A DNA stretch of 64,000 nt. Origin: Terriglobia bacterium. GTDB taxonomy: Bacteria; Acidobacteriota; Terriglobia; Bryobacterales; Bryobacteraceae. A model generated the notes under the pieces. The model did no database searches. It was not told the DNA's origin and saw only the letters and a program-made list of their open reading frames with translations. The translations under genes and the position numbers were made by a program. The stretch spans positions 26,694 through 90,693 of the forward strand of contig JAIQFE010000025.1 in NCBI GenBank assembly GCA_020073445.1, written 5' to 3'. How positions within the stretch are numbered: position 1 is the stretch's first letter; each line of letters begins with the position of its first letter. This document shows positions 17,778-27,206 of the stretch, piece after piece.

Positions 17778-18944
17778 CTACTTCGATTTCTTTTGATTGC
17801 TCTTCGCGGGTTGCTTCGCGCCGGGACGCTCAAAGCTGGTCTGAACCGTGGTGCCCAGCTGCTCCAGAATCGCCTTCGCGCCTTCCGCGTTTGCGCCATC
17901 CGGCTTCAACGACAGGTATTTCTGCAGCGCTTCGATGGTGCCCGCAGGAGCCTGCATCTTCCCGTCTTTGTCCAGAGTGACCTTGTTCATCAGAACCAGG
18001 GCCTTTTGGTAATACGCGTCGGCATACGTCGGATCCAGCTCGATGGCTTTATTGAAGGCCGTTTCGGCGGCGTCATTCTGCTGCGTATTCACGTACACGG
18101 CGCCCAGATTGTAGTAATACTTGCCCGCCTGCAGCGGATCCAGTTGCGCGGCTTTGGTCAGCTCGGCCTGCGCCTGTTCCATCTTCTTGCCCTTGGCCAG
18201 CGCCAGCGCATAGTTATTGTGATAGTTGGGATCGTCGACCTTGATTTCGACGGCCTTAGCGTATGCGCCAATGCCCTTCTCGACGGCGGCCTGCTGATCG
18301 GCGCCCGTTTTGGTATCGCTCAGACTGATATAAGTTTCCGCCAGTTGCGCCCACACCACGTGCTGGGTCGGGGCCATCGTGCTGGCCTTCTCGAAATTCT
18401 CGACCGCCACGGCATAGTTCTTGGCGTTCTTGGCTTCCATGCCGGCGTTGAAGGCGTCCTGAAGCGCCTTGTCCTTCGCCATGGCCTCTTCCTGTTCCTT
18501 CAGCTTTTTCTCGTACTCAGCGCGCTGCTCCTTGGTCATCCCGGCGTCCGACTTGGGTGGCGCCTGGCCTGGCGCACCTGGACCTGCTGCAGCAGCGGCA
18601 GCCGCCGCCTCGGCCATCTTCGCAAGATCGAACTGGAGGGGCGGGTTATCGCCCTGACGGGGCCGCACGTTGTTCATCGTCCCCATTTCCTTGCCGCCCA
18701 CCACGAGGGTGACGTTATACACCCCGGTTGGCAGGTTGGCGTAAAGGAAATGTCCTTTTTTGTCGGTCTTGACACTAAAGCTCTGTTTGATGTCGGTCCG
18801 GTCGAGCTTGATCTGTGCGCCCTGCAGCGGCTTGCCGTCTGTGCCCATCACATCGCCCTGGATGTTCGAGGTTTGCGCGAAGCCAACGGCGGCAAACAAA
18901 AATACAGGAGCGGCGGCGAAAAGTTTACGAAACGAGGTGAACAT
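17778..18944 (-). CDS. Secreted TPR protein with carboxypeptidase-regulatory-like domain
   Basis: 388 residues. Signal peptide 1-23 (ending VGFAQ). Residues 27-100 form a carboxypeptidase-regulatory-like beta-sandwich (IQGDVMGTDGKPLQGAQIKL). An Ala-rich linker and a charged coiled-coil stretch (about 110-160) follow, then at least four TPR repeats (about 160-330, e.g. YYNLGAVYVNTQQNDAAETAF). The C-terminus is Lys-rich. A structural or protein-interaction role in the periplasm is likely; no enzyme motif is seen. The YHS gene follows by nine bases. Confidence 0.75.
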   Translation of the reverse strand: MFTSFRKLFAAAPVFLFAAVGFAQTSNIQGDVMGTDGKPLQGAQIKLDRTDIKQSFSVKTDKKGHFLYANLPTGVYNVTLVVGGKEMGTMNNVRPRQGDNPPLQFDLAKMAEAAAAAAAAGPGAPGQAPPKSDAGMTKEQRAEYEKKLKEQEEAMAKDKALQDAFNAGMEAKNAKNYAVAVENFEKASTMAPTQHVVWAQLAETYISLSDTKTGADQQAAVEKGIGAYAKAVEIKVDDPNYHNNYALALAKGKKMEQAQAELTKAAQLDPLQAGKYYYNLGAVYVNTQQNDAAETAFNKAIELDPTYADAYYQKALVLMNKVTLDKDGKMQAPAGTIEALQKYLSLKPDGANAEGAKAILEQLGTTVQTSFERPGAKQPAKSNQKKSK

Positions 18945-19044
18945 TTGTTGAAAGGGCCTCCAGCAATCTGGTTGGGGATTCCATGTTCAGCATACTACAA
19001 GGCGCCGACATGATCAAAAAGCCGAACACGGTCCTATCGCGAGC

Positions 19045-19854
19045 TCATTGGCCAGGATCTCGATCCTCCAGCCGCCGACCGATCTCCCGGTCGCTACGGG
19101 CGCCGGAGACGTCGCCGACCGCCTCTCGGGATTTCGCCCGAGCCAGGTACCCCATCGGACTGCTGGGAAAAAGGGAGACTACCTGGTCCAGATCGGCGAT
19201 GGCTTTGCGGTGGTCCTCCATCGACTGATACGTCGTCGCACGCTGGAAGTAGGAGTCCAGACCGGGTGCGAGTTCCACGGCACGGTTGAAATCCTCCAGC
19301 GACTTTGGAAGGTTACCCAGTTCTCGGAATGCCCTTCCGCGCAAAGTGTACGCATAGGTGAGTTTCGGGTCCAGGCGGATGGCCTCCCCGCAATCCGCGA
19401 TAACCGCTTGGTAATTACTGACTGCTAAATAGATTGCGGCGCGCTCCACAAAAGGTCCCGGGGTGGCAGACTGGAGCTGGATGACCTTGCCGAAATCCTG
19501 GATGGCGGCTTCGGTGTGGCCCAGGGCCGCGTGTGCACGCGCTCGGAATAGATACGCATCCGCCTGACGGCTGTCGGCCGCCACCGCACGATCCAAGGAT
19601 TGAACCGCCTCCGCATAACGCCCCGCTTTCAACATCTGTGCGCCGTCGTTGAGCGCTTTCCGGCTATCTTGCGAAGTCGTGGATCTTTCGTAAATACCAA
19701 TCCCCACCACAATCGCCAGGAGTGCCGCGCCCAGCCATTTGAACACGATCCGGCGCTTCGCCCGCGCGAAATCCTCCGCCGATACAGGTACCAGGGGTGC
19801 CCGCTTGAGGCTCGAATCGGTTTCGTTACGCAGAGTTTCCTGAGACACACCCAT
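19045..19854 (-). CDS. Membrane-anchored TPR protein
   Basis: 269 residues from ATG 19854; an ATG at 19920 would add 22 residues. A short cytosolic part precedes one membrane helix (about residues 40-58, KWLGAALLAIVVGIGIY). Five or so TPR units then fill the rest (for example AYLFRARAHAALGHTEAAIQDF and AYTLRGRAFRELGNLPKSLEDF), so the repeats face the periplasm. Probably a scaffold; no partner gene is evident. It is divergent from the PEP-CTERM gene across a 250-base region. Confidence 0.7.
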   Translation of the reverse strand: MGVSQETLRNETDSSLKRAPLVPVSAEDFARAKRRIVFKWLGAALLAIVVGIGIYERSTTSQDSRKALNDGAQMLKAGRYAEAVQSLDRAVAADSRQADAYLFRARAHAALGHTEAAIQDFGKVIQLQSATPGPFVERAAIYLAVSNYQAVIADCGEAIRLDPKLTYAYTLRGRAFRELGNLPKSLEDFNRAVELAPGLDSYFQRATTYQSMEDHRKAIADLDQVVSLFPSSPMGYLARAKSREAVGDVSGARSDREIGRRLEDRDPGQ

Positions 19855-20091
19855 ATCATAGCGGGGAAGCTGTGGAAAAACTATGGGCCGGGCCACTGCG
19901 GCAAACGACTCTTCCGGCATCTGTCTGCCCTATGGCTTGATGAGGGCAATTCGCTCAAAAGGCGTTATTTTTCCACATAGTACCAGTACCGTATACCCGT
20001 CTGGAGGGGTCACGAAATGATTGCTTTCACCTACATGAACCGGGTAGACTGATTGCAGTAGAGACAGACACGAAAACATGATTAGATCGAC

Positions 20092-20096
20092 GGAGG
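20092..20096 (+). promoter_or_regulatory. Ribosome binding site GGAGG deciding the GTG start
   Basis: A perfect GGAGG eight bases before GTG 20105. The alternative ATG at 20078 lies upstream of this site and has no comparable sequence before it. Confidence 0.7.
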
Positions 20097-20104
20097 ATAC
20101 GAAA

Positions 20105-20911
20105 GTGAGAGCTTTAAGCACGACGCTGTTGTTAGGGCTGTGCATTGGATTGGCGCCGTCCCTGCACGCCTCTGTGTCTTTTGCCACGGGCAACGGCACG
20201 GTTAATGGAAGCTCTATCGTTTTCAACGGTGGTACGTTTACCGCCACGGCGACCGCGTTCTCGACGACCGGTAATTCGAATACCACCTTAGCAACGGCAA
20301 CGTTGGGGCAGTATACGTATGGATTGGGCGTTTGCAACTCCAACGAAAATGCTGGCGGCTGCACCACCAGCGGCCCGCCGGAACATGCGGTTAGCAACCA
20401 AACGGACACGGGTGTATTCCCGAATGTTCAGAACTTTGATTTTGTGCTGTTGCAGTTTAGCGTGCCTCTCAGTAGCATTCAGTTGACGCTGAGTCCGTTT
20501 GGCACGACAGAGGACATGGACGCGACCTACTTCACTGGAAACTGCACGGGCACTTGCACTGCGACTAACTTCCGGACAAACATCATCGGCAAGACAGACA
20601 CCACTTCGGTTAGCACCGGCTTGGCCGCAATCACCGGAGTCAGCGGAGTTTCCACCGGCAGCTTTACATCGCCCACGACCAATATTAGCCAAAGCTTTAC
20701 TCTGAATAATGCGGGCCCGGTGAATTGGGTCTTGATCGGAGCCAGCACTGCCGCCAACTACGGCGGTAACGGTGTCGCGGACTATTTCAAGCTTTACAGC
20801 ATGGACGGCAGCACGGGCGTTCCTGAGCCTGCGACCTTCGGTATGGCGGGCGCCGCCCTGGCGGCCCTGGGACTGCTCCGGCGCAGAAAGCGGCTCTCGG
20901 CCAACAGCTAA
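20105..20911 (+). CDS. PEP-CTERM sorted exported protein
   Basis: 268 residues from GTG 20105. GGAGG at 20092-20096 is spaced eight bases ahead of this GTG, which makes it a better start than ATG 20078. Signal peptide about 1-22 (TTLLLGLCIGLAPSLHA). The mature protein is Thr/Ser/Asn/Gly-rich, suggesting glycosylation. The C-terminus carries a full PEP-CTERM sorting signal: VPEPATFGMAG, a hydrophobic helix (AALAALGLL) and RRRKR. Such proteins are processed by an exosortase and usually reach the cell surface or the exopolysaccharide. No exosortase gene lies in the window. A terminator follows at 20940. Confidence 0.85.
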   Translation: MRALSTTLLLGLCIGLAPSLHASVSFATGNGTVNGSSIVFNGGTFTATATAFSTTGNSNTTLATATLGQYTYGLGVCNSNENAGGCTTSGPPEHAVSNQTDTGVFPNVQNFDFVLLQFSVPLSSIQLTLSPFGTTEDMDATYFTGNCTGTCTATNFRTNIIGKTDTTSVSTGLAAITGVSGVSTGSFTSPTTNISQSFTLNNAGPVNWVLIGASTAANYGGNGVADYFKLYSMDGSTGVPEPATFGMAGAALAALGLLRRRKRLSANS

Positions 20912-20939
20912 CTACTAGCTTTTCGTTTGATCTACCAAG

Positions 20940-20970
20940 AATCCCGTCCGGACCTCCGGGCGGGATTTTT
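20940..20970 (+). terminator. Rho-independent terminator after the PEP-CTERM gene
   Basis: A GC-rich stem (AATCCCGTCCGG with CCGGGCGGGATT, one mismatch) with a short ACCT loop is followed by TTTTTCTG. It lies 28 bases after the stop codon. Confidence 0.75.
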
Positions 20971-21050
20971 CTGTTTGTACCGGTATAACTTGCATCCTGC
21001 TGGGGCTCCGCCGCGTCCAAATTGATATAGAATACGTACTACAGGGTGTG

Positions 21051-21911
21051 ATGCGGGGATTTCTTGTATTTTTATTGGCGCTAGCGGTGTGGGCTGGATC
21101 CATTTCGGCCAAGACACCCGAATGGGACCGCGCCCACGAGCTTTATCAGCGCACCGAGTACGCTCAAGCGCTCGCGGTACTGAACCAGGTCCCGAATAAG
21201 GACGTGGATACGCTCCAGCTCATTGGCCAGTGCCGCTTCATGCAAGGCGATTACAAACAAGCAGGCGATGCGTTTGAGAAGGCCCTCGCGCTAGCGCCCC
21301 GCAGCTCCGAGTTGCATCGTCTTCTCGGCAACGTCTATGGACGCCGCGCCGAAACCGGCAGCATGCTGACAGCGCCAGGAAATGCGAAAAAGGCGCGCCA
21401 GTATTTCGAGCAAGCCGTCGAACTCGACCCCAACAATCGCGAGGCGGCCGCCAATCTCTTCGAATATTATCTGGAAGCTCCCGGCTTCCTGGGCGGCGGT
21501 CTCGATAAAGCCGAGAGTCTGGCCAAGCGCATCGCGACTCTCGACACGCCGGCCGGACACCACGCCTTGGCGCAATTGGAGCGCAAGCAGAAACGCTACG
21601 ATGCCGCCGAGCAGCAGTTGAGAAGCGCGGTTGCCCTGGCTCCGCGCCAGATCGGACGTTTGGTCGACTTGGCGAGATTCCTCGCCGACCGCGGAAGGGT
21701 CAAAGAGAGCGATGAGCAATTCGCGGAAGCCGCCCGCATCGCGCCCAAAAGCCCGGAACTGCTGTTCGCCCGCGCCGAGACCTACATTCAGCAGAAGCGC
21801 AATCTTAAGGACGCCCACGAGTTGCTGGAGCGCTACCTGGCCAGCCCGCTGACGCCCGACGATCCGCCGCGCCAGGAAGCCCGCACACTGCTCAGCCAAA
21901 CGGGGAACTGA
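21051..21911 (+). CDS. Secreted TPR protein
   Basis: 286 residues from ATG 21051 (a GTG precedes it directly). Signal peptide 1-20 (ending SISA). TPR-type helical hairpins run from about 25 to 270 (TLQLIGQCRFMQGDYKQAGDAF, ELHRLLGNVYGRRAETG, AKKARQYFEQAVELDPNN and later units). The stop overlaps the ATG of the MacB-type permease gene (TGATG), so the two proteins are translationally coupled and probably work together, for instance as a periplasmic adaptor. That role is inferred from coupling only. Confidence 0.7.
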   Translation: MRGFLVFLLALAVWAGSISAKTPEWDRAHELYQRTEYAQALAVLNQVPNKDVDTLQLIGQCRFMQGDYKQAGDAFEKALALAPRSSELHRLLGNVYGRRAETGSMLTAPGNAKKARQYFEQAVELDPNNREAAANLFEYYLEAPGFLGGGLDKAESLAKRIATLDTPAGHHALAQLERKQKRYDAAEQQLRSAVALAPRQIGRLVDLARFLADRGRVKESDEQFAEAARIAPKSPELLFARAETYIQQKRNLKDAHELLERYLASPLTPDDPPRQEARTLLSQTGN

Positions 21912-23119
21912 TGTCGTCCGCTGAGGTGCTCCGATCCAGTATCGAGGCGCTAAAGGCGAACAAATTTCGCGCCTTCCTGACTGCCCTCGGGCTCGTGATC
22001 GGCAATGCGTCGGTCATCCTGGTCGTCACCATTTCCCTCACCAGCCGCGATTACGTGCTGGATCAGATCCAGGCCATCGGATCCAACATGATCTATGCGC
22101 AATTCGACGGCGGGAATAATCCCGCCATGGCGGTAGCCGATGCCGATTACCTTAAGATCGCCGATGTCCAGGCCGTGCGCGATCAGCTTGGTTCGCGCAT
22201 TGTGGCCGCCACCGGTGTCATGAATAATTTCGACCGGATGCAGATCGAGGGGCGCGAGGAAGACGTCTCCATCATCGGCGCCGACCAGTACTATCCCCAG
22301 GTGCGCAATCTGGCCTTGCTGGCCGGACGATTTGTAGATGCCGGCGACATCGAGAGCCGCAATCACGTCGCCATGCTCACCGAGCGTCTGGCGAAGCGCC
22401 TGTTTCTTGGCCAGTCTCAGGCCATCGGACAAACCGTAAAGCTCCACGGCCTGCAGTTCGACGTGATCGGCACTTTTAAGGAACGCACCACCAGCTTCGG
22501 GCAGTCGGAAATCACCGGCGAAAACGTGATGATTCCGATCACGGTTCTGAAATACTTCGCGCCGCTCGAACGCATCGATCCCCTATATGTGCAGGCACAC
22601 TCTACCGCCGATGTGGACACCATAACGCAGCTTGTCCGGACCGTGATCGAGGGCCGCCACCGCGCCGGCGCCCGCTACAAAGTCGAGAATCTCTCGGAAA
22701 TCCTGAACGCCGCGAAGAATATCGCCAAGATCATGACTGTGGTGCTCATCCTGGTCAGCGCGATTGCTCTGATCATCTCGGGCATTGGCATCATGAACAT
22801 CATGCTGGTGACGGTGACCGAGCGGACGCGCGAAATCGGCCTGCGCATGGCCGTAGGCGCCGCGCGTCGCGATGTGCTGGAGCAGTTTCTTTCCGAAGCC
22901 GTAATAATCAGCCTGGCTGGCGGCTTGGCGGGAGTGGCGCTGGGCGTCGCGGTGCCGCTGGCCGTGAACCACTACGTCGACGACGTCTCAATCCCCATTT
23001 CATGGGTTTCGATCGTGGTGGCCCTGGTCGTATCGATGCTGGTCGGGCTGGTGTTCGGCCTGCTGCCCGCCAATCGGGCAGCGAGGTTGAATCCGACCGA
23101 AGCCTTACGTTACGAGTAA
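21911..23119 (+). CDS. MacB-type ABC transporter permease (FtsX-like)
   Basis: 402 residues. An N-terminal membrane helix (about 20-43), a large periplasmic MacB core domain (about 45-260: GRFVDAGDIESRNHVAMLTERLAKRLF and GLQFDVIGTF), then an FtsX domain with three helices (about 280-395) containing the TERTREIGLRMAVGAARRDVL motif. MacB-type systems use mechanotransmission to drive export or lipoprotein transfer, and need an ATPase. No ATPase gene or ATP-binding domain is adjacent: the previous gene is a TPR protein and the next an unrelated hypothetical. The ATPase must be supplied from elsewhere. Confidence 0.85.
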   Translation: MSSAEVLRSSIEALKANKFRAFLTALGLVIGNASVILVVTISLTSRDYVLDQIQAIGSNMIYAQFDGGNNPAMAVADADYLKIADVQAVRDQLGSRIVAATGVMNNFDRMQIEGREEDVSIIGADQYYPQVRNLALLAGRFVDAGDIESRNHVAMLTERLAKRLFLGQSQAIGQTVKLHGLQFDVIGTFKERTTSFGQSEITGENVMIPITVLKYFAPLERIDPLYVQAHSTADVDTITQLVRTVIEGRHRAGARYKVENLSEILNAAKNIAKIMTVVLILVSAIALIISGIGIMNIMLVTVTERTREIGLRMAVGAARRDVLEQFLSEAVIISLAGGLAGVALGVAVPLAVNHYVDDVSIPISWVSIVVALVVSMLVGLVFGLLPANRAARLNPTEALRYE

Positions 23120-23120
23120 C

Positions 23121-23189
23121 AGAGCCCCGTCCTTACAGACGAGGCTGGATCGTAACGACGCCCCACCAGCCCCGCCGGTCACGGCGGGG
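23121..23189. repeat. REP-like element, family B, copy 1
   Basis: Starts AGAGCCCCGTCCTTACAGAC, and ends with a perfect hairpin (CCCCGCCG, loop GTCA, CGGCGGGG, at 23170-23189). A related element, reversed, lies at 41725-41797. It falls in the gap between the permease stop and the GTG of the next gene and could also terminate transcription. Confidence 0.55.
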
Positions 23190-23208
23190 GAAGATAATAG
23201 GGGCATCA

Positions 23209-23958
23209 GTGAAGCTGTCAATTCCAACGCTCTTGGTGTTCTTGGCCGCATACGCGGGCGCGCAAGCAGTCCCGCGCAAAGACCTGCCCAAGTTCATGGG
23301 CCGCGAAGTCACCATCACTGAACCGGAGAAGGCTGATGCCGATGGGTTTTTCCCGAAAGGTCCCGCGTCAGTCTGCATTGAAGCGCCGCCGAAACGCCAG
23401 TGTTATACCGCTCCTGAAATGTTTGGGAACAGTCCCACAGTAGAGCTGGTCCAGCTGACGAAAGACATGCCCGCACTCCTCTTCTCAGCGGAGAGCCCTG
23501 GAGTCAGTGGCTGGGGGATTCATTTTGCTCTCCTTCGCCCTGGAACCGGAGAGAACTTGCAGGACCTATTAATAGCCGACGGATCAGTCTCAAATCAAAG
23601 CCAGCACGTAATGTGGAATGATTCCGCGATCTCCGATGCACCGATTTTTCTGACGGCCGATTTCATCTGGGGCTCCGACGAGGGCCACTACGGCGAGCAC
23701 CGATACGTAATCTCTGCGTATGTCATGAAGCGCGCTTCGATTGCGGATGACCCGACCTACTATCTGGAAGACCGATTCATGACCCTCCACAGGTACGACT
23801 ACGAAAAGGTGGATATCCTAACGTCCGAGAAGCAGGAGATCCTCGCACGTCTCGCGCGAGTTAAGGCCGAAACCGAACGCCAGAAGCGAACGCGCCTCGT
23901 TAGTATTGCGTTCATTCGCGTTCATTTGCGGCTAGGATTGTTAGCGGCTACGTTCTAG
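23209..23958 (+). CDS. Secreted hypothetical protein
   Basis: 249 residues from GTG 23209; an open frame continues upstream, but that part is repeat-derived. Signal peptide about 1-20 (KLSIPTLLVFLAAYAGAQA). The mature part has two cysteines (VCIEAPPKRQCY) that may form a disulfide, and a mixed alpha/beta pattern ending in a charged helix. I recognise no family. The gene converges with aceE, overlapping its 3' end by 11 bases. Confidence 0.55.
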   Translation: MKLSIPTLLVFLAAYAGAQAVPRKDLPKFMGREVTITEPEKADADGFFPKGPASVCIEAPPKRQCYTAPEMFGNSPTVELVQLTKDMPALLFSAESPGVSGWGIHFALLRPGTGENLQDLLIADGSVSNQSQHVMWNDSAISDAPIFLTADFIWGSDEGHYGEHRYVISAYVMKRASIADDPTYYLEDRFMTLHRYDYEKVDILTSEKQEILARLARVKAETERQKRTRLVSIAFIRVHLRLGLLAATF

Positions 23959-26638
23959 CCGGATCTTTCCGCTCTGGATCGAAACCCAATTCAGCAACCG
24001 CCGCAGCGGCCTTCTGCGCGTCGATCTTACCCTCGCGAGCCAGCGCCGACAACGTAGCCTGGACGATCGCCTCGGCCGAGATCTCGAAGAACGCCCGCAG
24101 ATGCTCGCGATTCTCGCTGCGCCCGAACCCGTCCGTCCCGAGCGAATGCAGCCGGCCCGGCAACCACTGAGCGAGCTGATCCGGGATGATCTTCATGTAA
24201 TCCGACGATGCGATGACCGGACCGTTCGACCCTTCGAGCGCCGTTACGATGTACGGCGTCTTGCGAGACTCCGCCGGATGCAACCGATTCCAGCGCTCGG
24301 TCTCGAGAGCGTCGCGGCGCAGTTCGTTGTAGCTGGTCACCGACCAGACATCCGTCGCCACCTGATAGCGCTCGGCCAGAATCTGCTGGGCTTTCAGCGC
24401 CTCATTCAACATGGGACCGCTGCCGAACAACTGAGCGACAGCCGGACCGTTCGCCGCAGGCTTGTACTTGTACAGCCCCTTCAGAATGCCTTCGCGAATG
24501 CCTTCGCGCTCCGGCATCGGAGGCTGGACGTAGTTCTCGTTATAGACGGTCAGGTAGTAGAAGTGATCTTCCATTTCCTGATACATGCGGCGGATGCCGT
24601 CCTGCACGATCACCGCCAGCTCATACGCATACGCCGGATCGTACGTGATGCACGTGGGCACGGTGCTGGCATGCACTGGACTGTGGCCGTCCTGGTGCTG
24701 CAGTCCCTCGCCCAGCAGCGTCGTGCGCCCGGCCGTGCCGCCCATCAGGAATCCCTTGCCGCGCGAATCGGCGAACGCCCAGATCAGGTCGCCCACGCGC
24801 TGGAATCCGAACATCGAATAGTAGATGAAGAACGGGATCATCGGCACGCCATAATTCGCGTACGCGGTGCCCGCGGCGATACACGAAGCCATTGACCCGG
24901 CTTCGGTGATGCCTTCTTCCAGAATCTGCCCGTCCTGGGCTTCCTTGTAATACAGCAGGACGTTCGAGTCGACCGGTTTATACTTCTGGCCCTGGCTCGC
25001 ATAAATGCCGCGCTCCCGGAACAGCGACTCCATTCCGAAAGTCCGGGCTTCATCGGGAACAATCGGCACCACCAGCTTGCCGATCTCGGTCTTGAATAGC
25101 GCTTTCAGGATGCTGACGAAGGCAGCGGTAGTAGAGGCCTCGCGGTCGCGCGAGCCGCCCAAGGCATCGCTGAAAATCTCGAGCGGCGGAGCCTTGATCT
25201 CGATCGGCTTGACCTTGCGCTCGGGCAGGTATCCGCCCTGGGCTTCGATTCGTCCCCGCAGATACTTCATCTCCGGAGAGTCCTCCGCCGGACGGTGAAA
25301 ATCAATGTGCTCGCAGTTCTCGTCGGTGAGAGGCAGATCGAAGCGGTCCCGAATCTTCATCAAGTCGGCGCCGCTGAGCTTTTTCTGCTGGTGCGCCGTC
25401 ATCCTGCCTTCGGCGACTTCGCCGAGCCCATAGCCCTTGACCGTCTTGGACAGGATCACCGTGGGCTGGCCCTGGGTCATCATGGCGCGCCGGTAGGCGT
25501 TGAATACTTTTATCGGGTCGAGACCTCCGCGGCGAAGACCCCAGACTTCGTCATCGCTCATGTGCTCCACCAACTTGAGCAGCTCCGGATACTTGCCGAA
25601 AAATTCCTTTCTAACGTACGCGCCGTCATGCGCGCGGAAGCTCTGATATTCGCCGTCGACGCACTCATGCATGCGCTTGATCAGCAGTCCGCTCGAATCG
25701 CGGGCCAGCAGCTCATCCCAGCCCGAGCCCCAGACCACCTTGATGACGTTCCAACCGGCGCCCAGGAACGCGGCTTCCAGCTCCTGAATGATATGCCCGT
25801 TGCCGCGCACCGGACCATCCAGGCGCTGCAAGTTGCAGTTCACCACGAAGATCAGATTGTCGAGCCTCTCGCGCGCACCCAACGTGATGGCTCCCAGCGA
25901 TTCAGGCTCGTCGGTTTCACCGTCGCCCAGGAACGCCCAAACTTTGCGGCCGGTTTGAGGGATGACGCCACGATTCTCCAGATACCGCATGAAGCGAGCC
26001 TGATAGATGGCCGCGATCGGGCCGAGTCCCATCGACACGGTCGGAAACTGCCAGAAGTTCGGCATCAGCCAGGGGTGCGGATACGAGGACAGCCCGGGAT
26101 GATCCCGCAGCTCATGGCGGAAGTTTTCGAGGTGCTTCTCGCTCAATCGGCCTTCGAGATACGCGCGCCCGTAGACTCCCGGGGAAGCGTGCCCCTGGAA
26201 GTACACGAAATCGCCCGGCAATTTGGTCCCGTCAGGACCCGGATACGAGCCCCGGAAGAAGTGGTTGTACCCGACCTCGAGCATGGTCGCCAAAGACGCA
26301 TAGGTCGCCAGGTGCCCGCCGATGTTGGCGTCGTATTTATTGGCGCGAACCACCATGGCGGTGGCGTTCCAGCGGATCAGGCTCTTGATGCGGCGCTCGA
26401 TGGCGCGGTCGCCCGGATAGGCGACTTCTTCCTCGGGCGGAATGGTGTTGATATACGGAGTATTCCAACGCAGGGGAACTTGGACGCCGAGGTTTGCGGC
26501 GCGTTCCATCAACCGCTCAAGCAGGTAGCTGGCCCGGTCAGGCCCTGCCTCGTCGATCATCTCGTCGAGGGCTTCCACCCACTCGGAAGTCTCCTGGGGA
26601 TTGAGGTCGTCAGGAGCGTCTACTTTGGCTTTCAACAT
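23948..26638 (-). CDS. aceE: Pyruvate dehydrogenase E1 component, homodimeric type
   Basis: 896 residues from ATG 26638 (MLKAKVD); an ATG at 26659 would add seven residues. The thiamine-diphosphate motif reads GDGETDEPESLGAI and ends at NLIFVVNCN. The N-terminal substrate-binding stretch (YFQGHASPGVYGRAYLEGRL) and the C-terminal HSLGTDGFGRSENREHLR are as in E. coli AceE (887 residues). It decarboxylates pyruvate and acetylates the E2 lipoyl domain in the cytosolic PDH complex. No aceF or lpd is next to it, so those lie elsewhere. It is divergent from the triheme cytochrome gene over about 117 bases. Confidence 0.95.
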   Translation of the reverse strand: MLKAKVDAPDDLNPQETSEWVEALDEMIDEAGPDRASYLLERLMERAANLGVQVPLRWNTPYINTIPPEEEVAYPGDRAIERRIKSLIRWNATAMVVRANKYDANIGGHLATYASLATMLEVGYNHFFRGSYPGPDGTKLPGDFVYFQGHASPGVYGRAYLEGRLSEKHLENFRHELRDHPGLSSYPHPWLMPNFWQFPTVSMGLGPIAAIYQARFMRYLENRGVIPQTGRKVWAFLGDGETDEPESLGAITLGARERLDNLIFVVNCNLQRLDGPVRGNGHIIQELEAAFLGAGWNVIKVVWGSGWDELLARDSSGLLIKRMHECVDGEYQSFRAHDGAYVRKEFFGKYPELLKLVEHMSDDEVWGLRRGGLDPIKVFNAYRRAMMTQGQPTVILSKTVKGYGLGEVAEGRMTAHQQKKLSGADLMKIRDRFDLPLTDENCEHIDFHRPAEDSPEMKYLRGRIEAQGGYLPERKVKPIEIKAPPLEIFSDALGGSRDREASTTAAFVSILKALFKTEIGKLVVPIVPDEARTFGMESLFRERGIYASQGQKYKPVDSNVLLYYKEAQDGQILEEGITEAGSMASCIAAGTAYANYGVPMIPFFIYYSMFGFQRVGDLIWAFADSRGKGFLMGGTAGRTTLLGEGLQHQDGHSPVHASTVPTCITYDPAYAYELAVIVQDGIRRMYQEMEDHFYYLTVYNENYVQPPMPEREGIREGILKGLYKYKPAANGPAVAQLFGSGPMLNEALKAQQILAERYQVATDVWSVTSYNELRRDALETERWNRLHPAESRKTPYIVTALEGSNGPVIASSDYMKIIPDQLAQWLPGRLHSLGTDGFGRSENREHLRAFFEISAEAIVQATLSALAREGKIDAQKAAAAVAELGFDPERKDPART

Positions 26639-26755
26639 GGGGTAATTCCAAGGTACCATCCCTACCGGCCAGCCCGCGATACGCCTTCCGGCGGCCCCAA
26701 ACCCGCCATCACCTTAGAGTGGTGGCATACACTGACTTGTGCATAAACTGTATAG
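26639..26755. promoter_or_regulatory. Divergent promoter region between aceE and the triheme cytochrome gene
   Basis: 117 bases separate the two divergent start codons. AT-rich sequence near 26734-26752 (TTGTGCATAAACTGTATAG) ahead of the cytochrome gene is the only promoter-like stretch. No operator or riboswitch was recognised. Confidence 0.4.
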
Positions 26756-27166
26756 ATGCGCGCCCTGCAGATTATTCTCGGTGTAGTTCTGGTCGGGGGC
26801 TTGATCGCTACCGTCTGGTTCATGCTCACCGCGCCAACCACGCCGCCGGCTCCGGCCCCGAAGGCGGTGCCCGTCGAAACCGCACCACTCCGGACCGACA
26901 TCCCGCCGCCGGAAACCATCGTTTTCGACAACAAGTACGGCAAGTCCACGTTCACCCATAAGCTGCACTATGAGCGGGTGAATGGCGATTGCACCGTCTG
27001 CCACACCAAAATCTTTCCGCAGTCCCGGGCTCCCATCAACTACGGAAAAGCCCTGCACCGGGCGGCCGAGGCCGAAGGAACCGCCTGCGCAAGCTGCCAT
27101 CGGGTGGGGGGAACTTCCTTCGCCGCTGACAGCCACTGCGTTAAGTGCCACGAACCAAAGCAGTAA
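26756..27166 (+). CDS. Membrane-anchored triheme c-type cytochrome (cytochrome c7-like)
   Basis: 136 residues. An uncleaved-looking N-terminal helix (about 5-25) is followed by a Pro-rich linker, then three haem motifs, C79-TVCH83, C111-ASCH115 and C128-VKCH132. H68 and H71 (FTHKLH) are spaced as axial ligands for bis-His haems. This matches the small multihaem c7/class III-like layout used for periplasmic electron transfer. It is followed after 40 bases by the ECF sigma gene, then by the anti-sigma and ccm genes, all in one direction, so it may belong to that regulon. Confidence 0.8.
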   Translation: MRALQIILGVVLVGGLIATVWFMLTAPTTPPAPAPKAVPVETAPLRTDIPPPETIVFDNKYGKSTFTHKLHYERVNGDCTVCHTKIFPQSRAPINYGKALHRAAEAEGTACASCHRVGGTSFAADSHCVKCHEPKQ

Positions 27167-27206
27167 AGTCCAAGGGGTGTAGAGTGGAGGTGTAGCGTGG
27201 CCTCCC

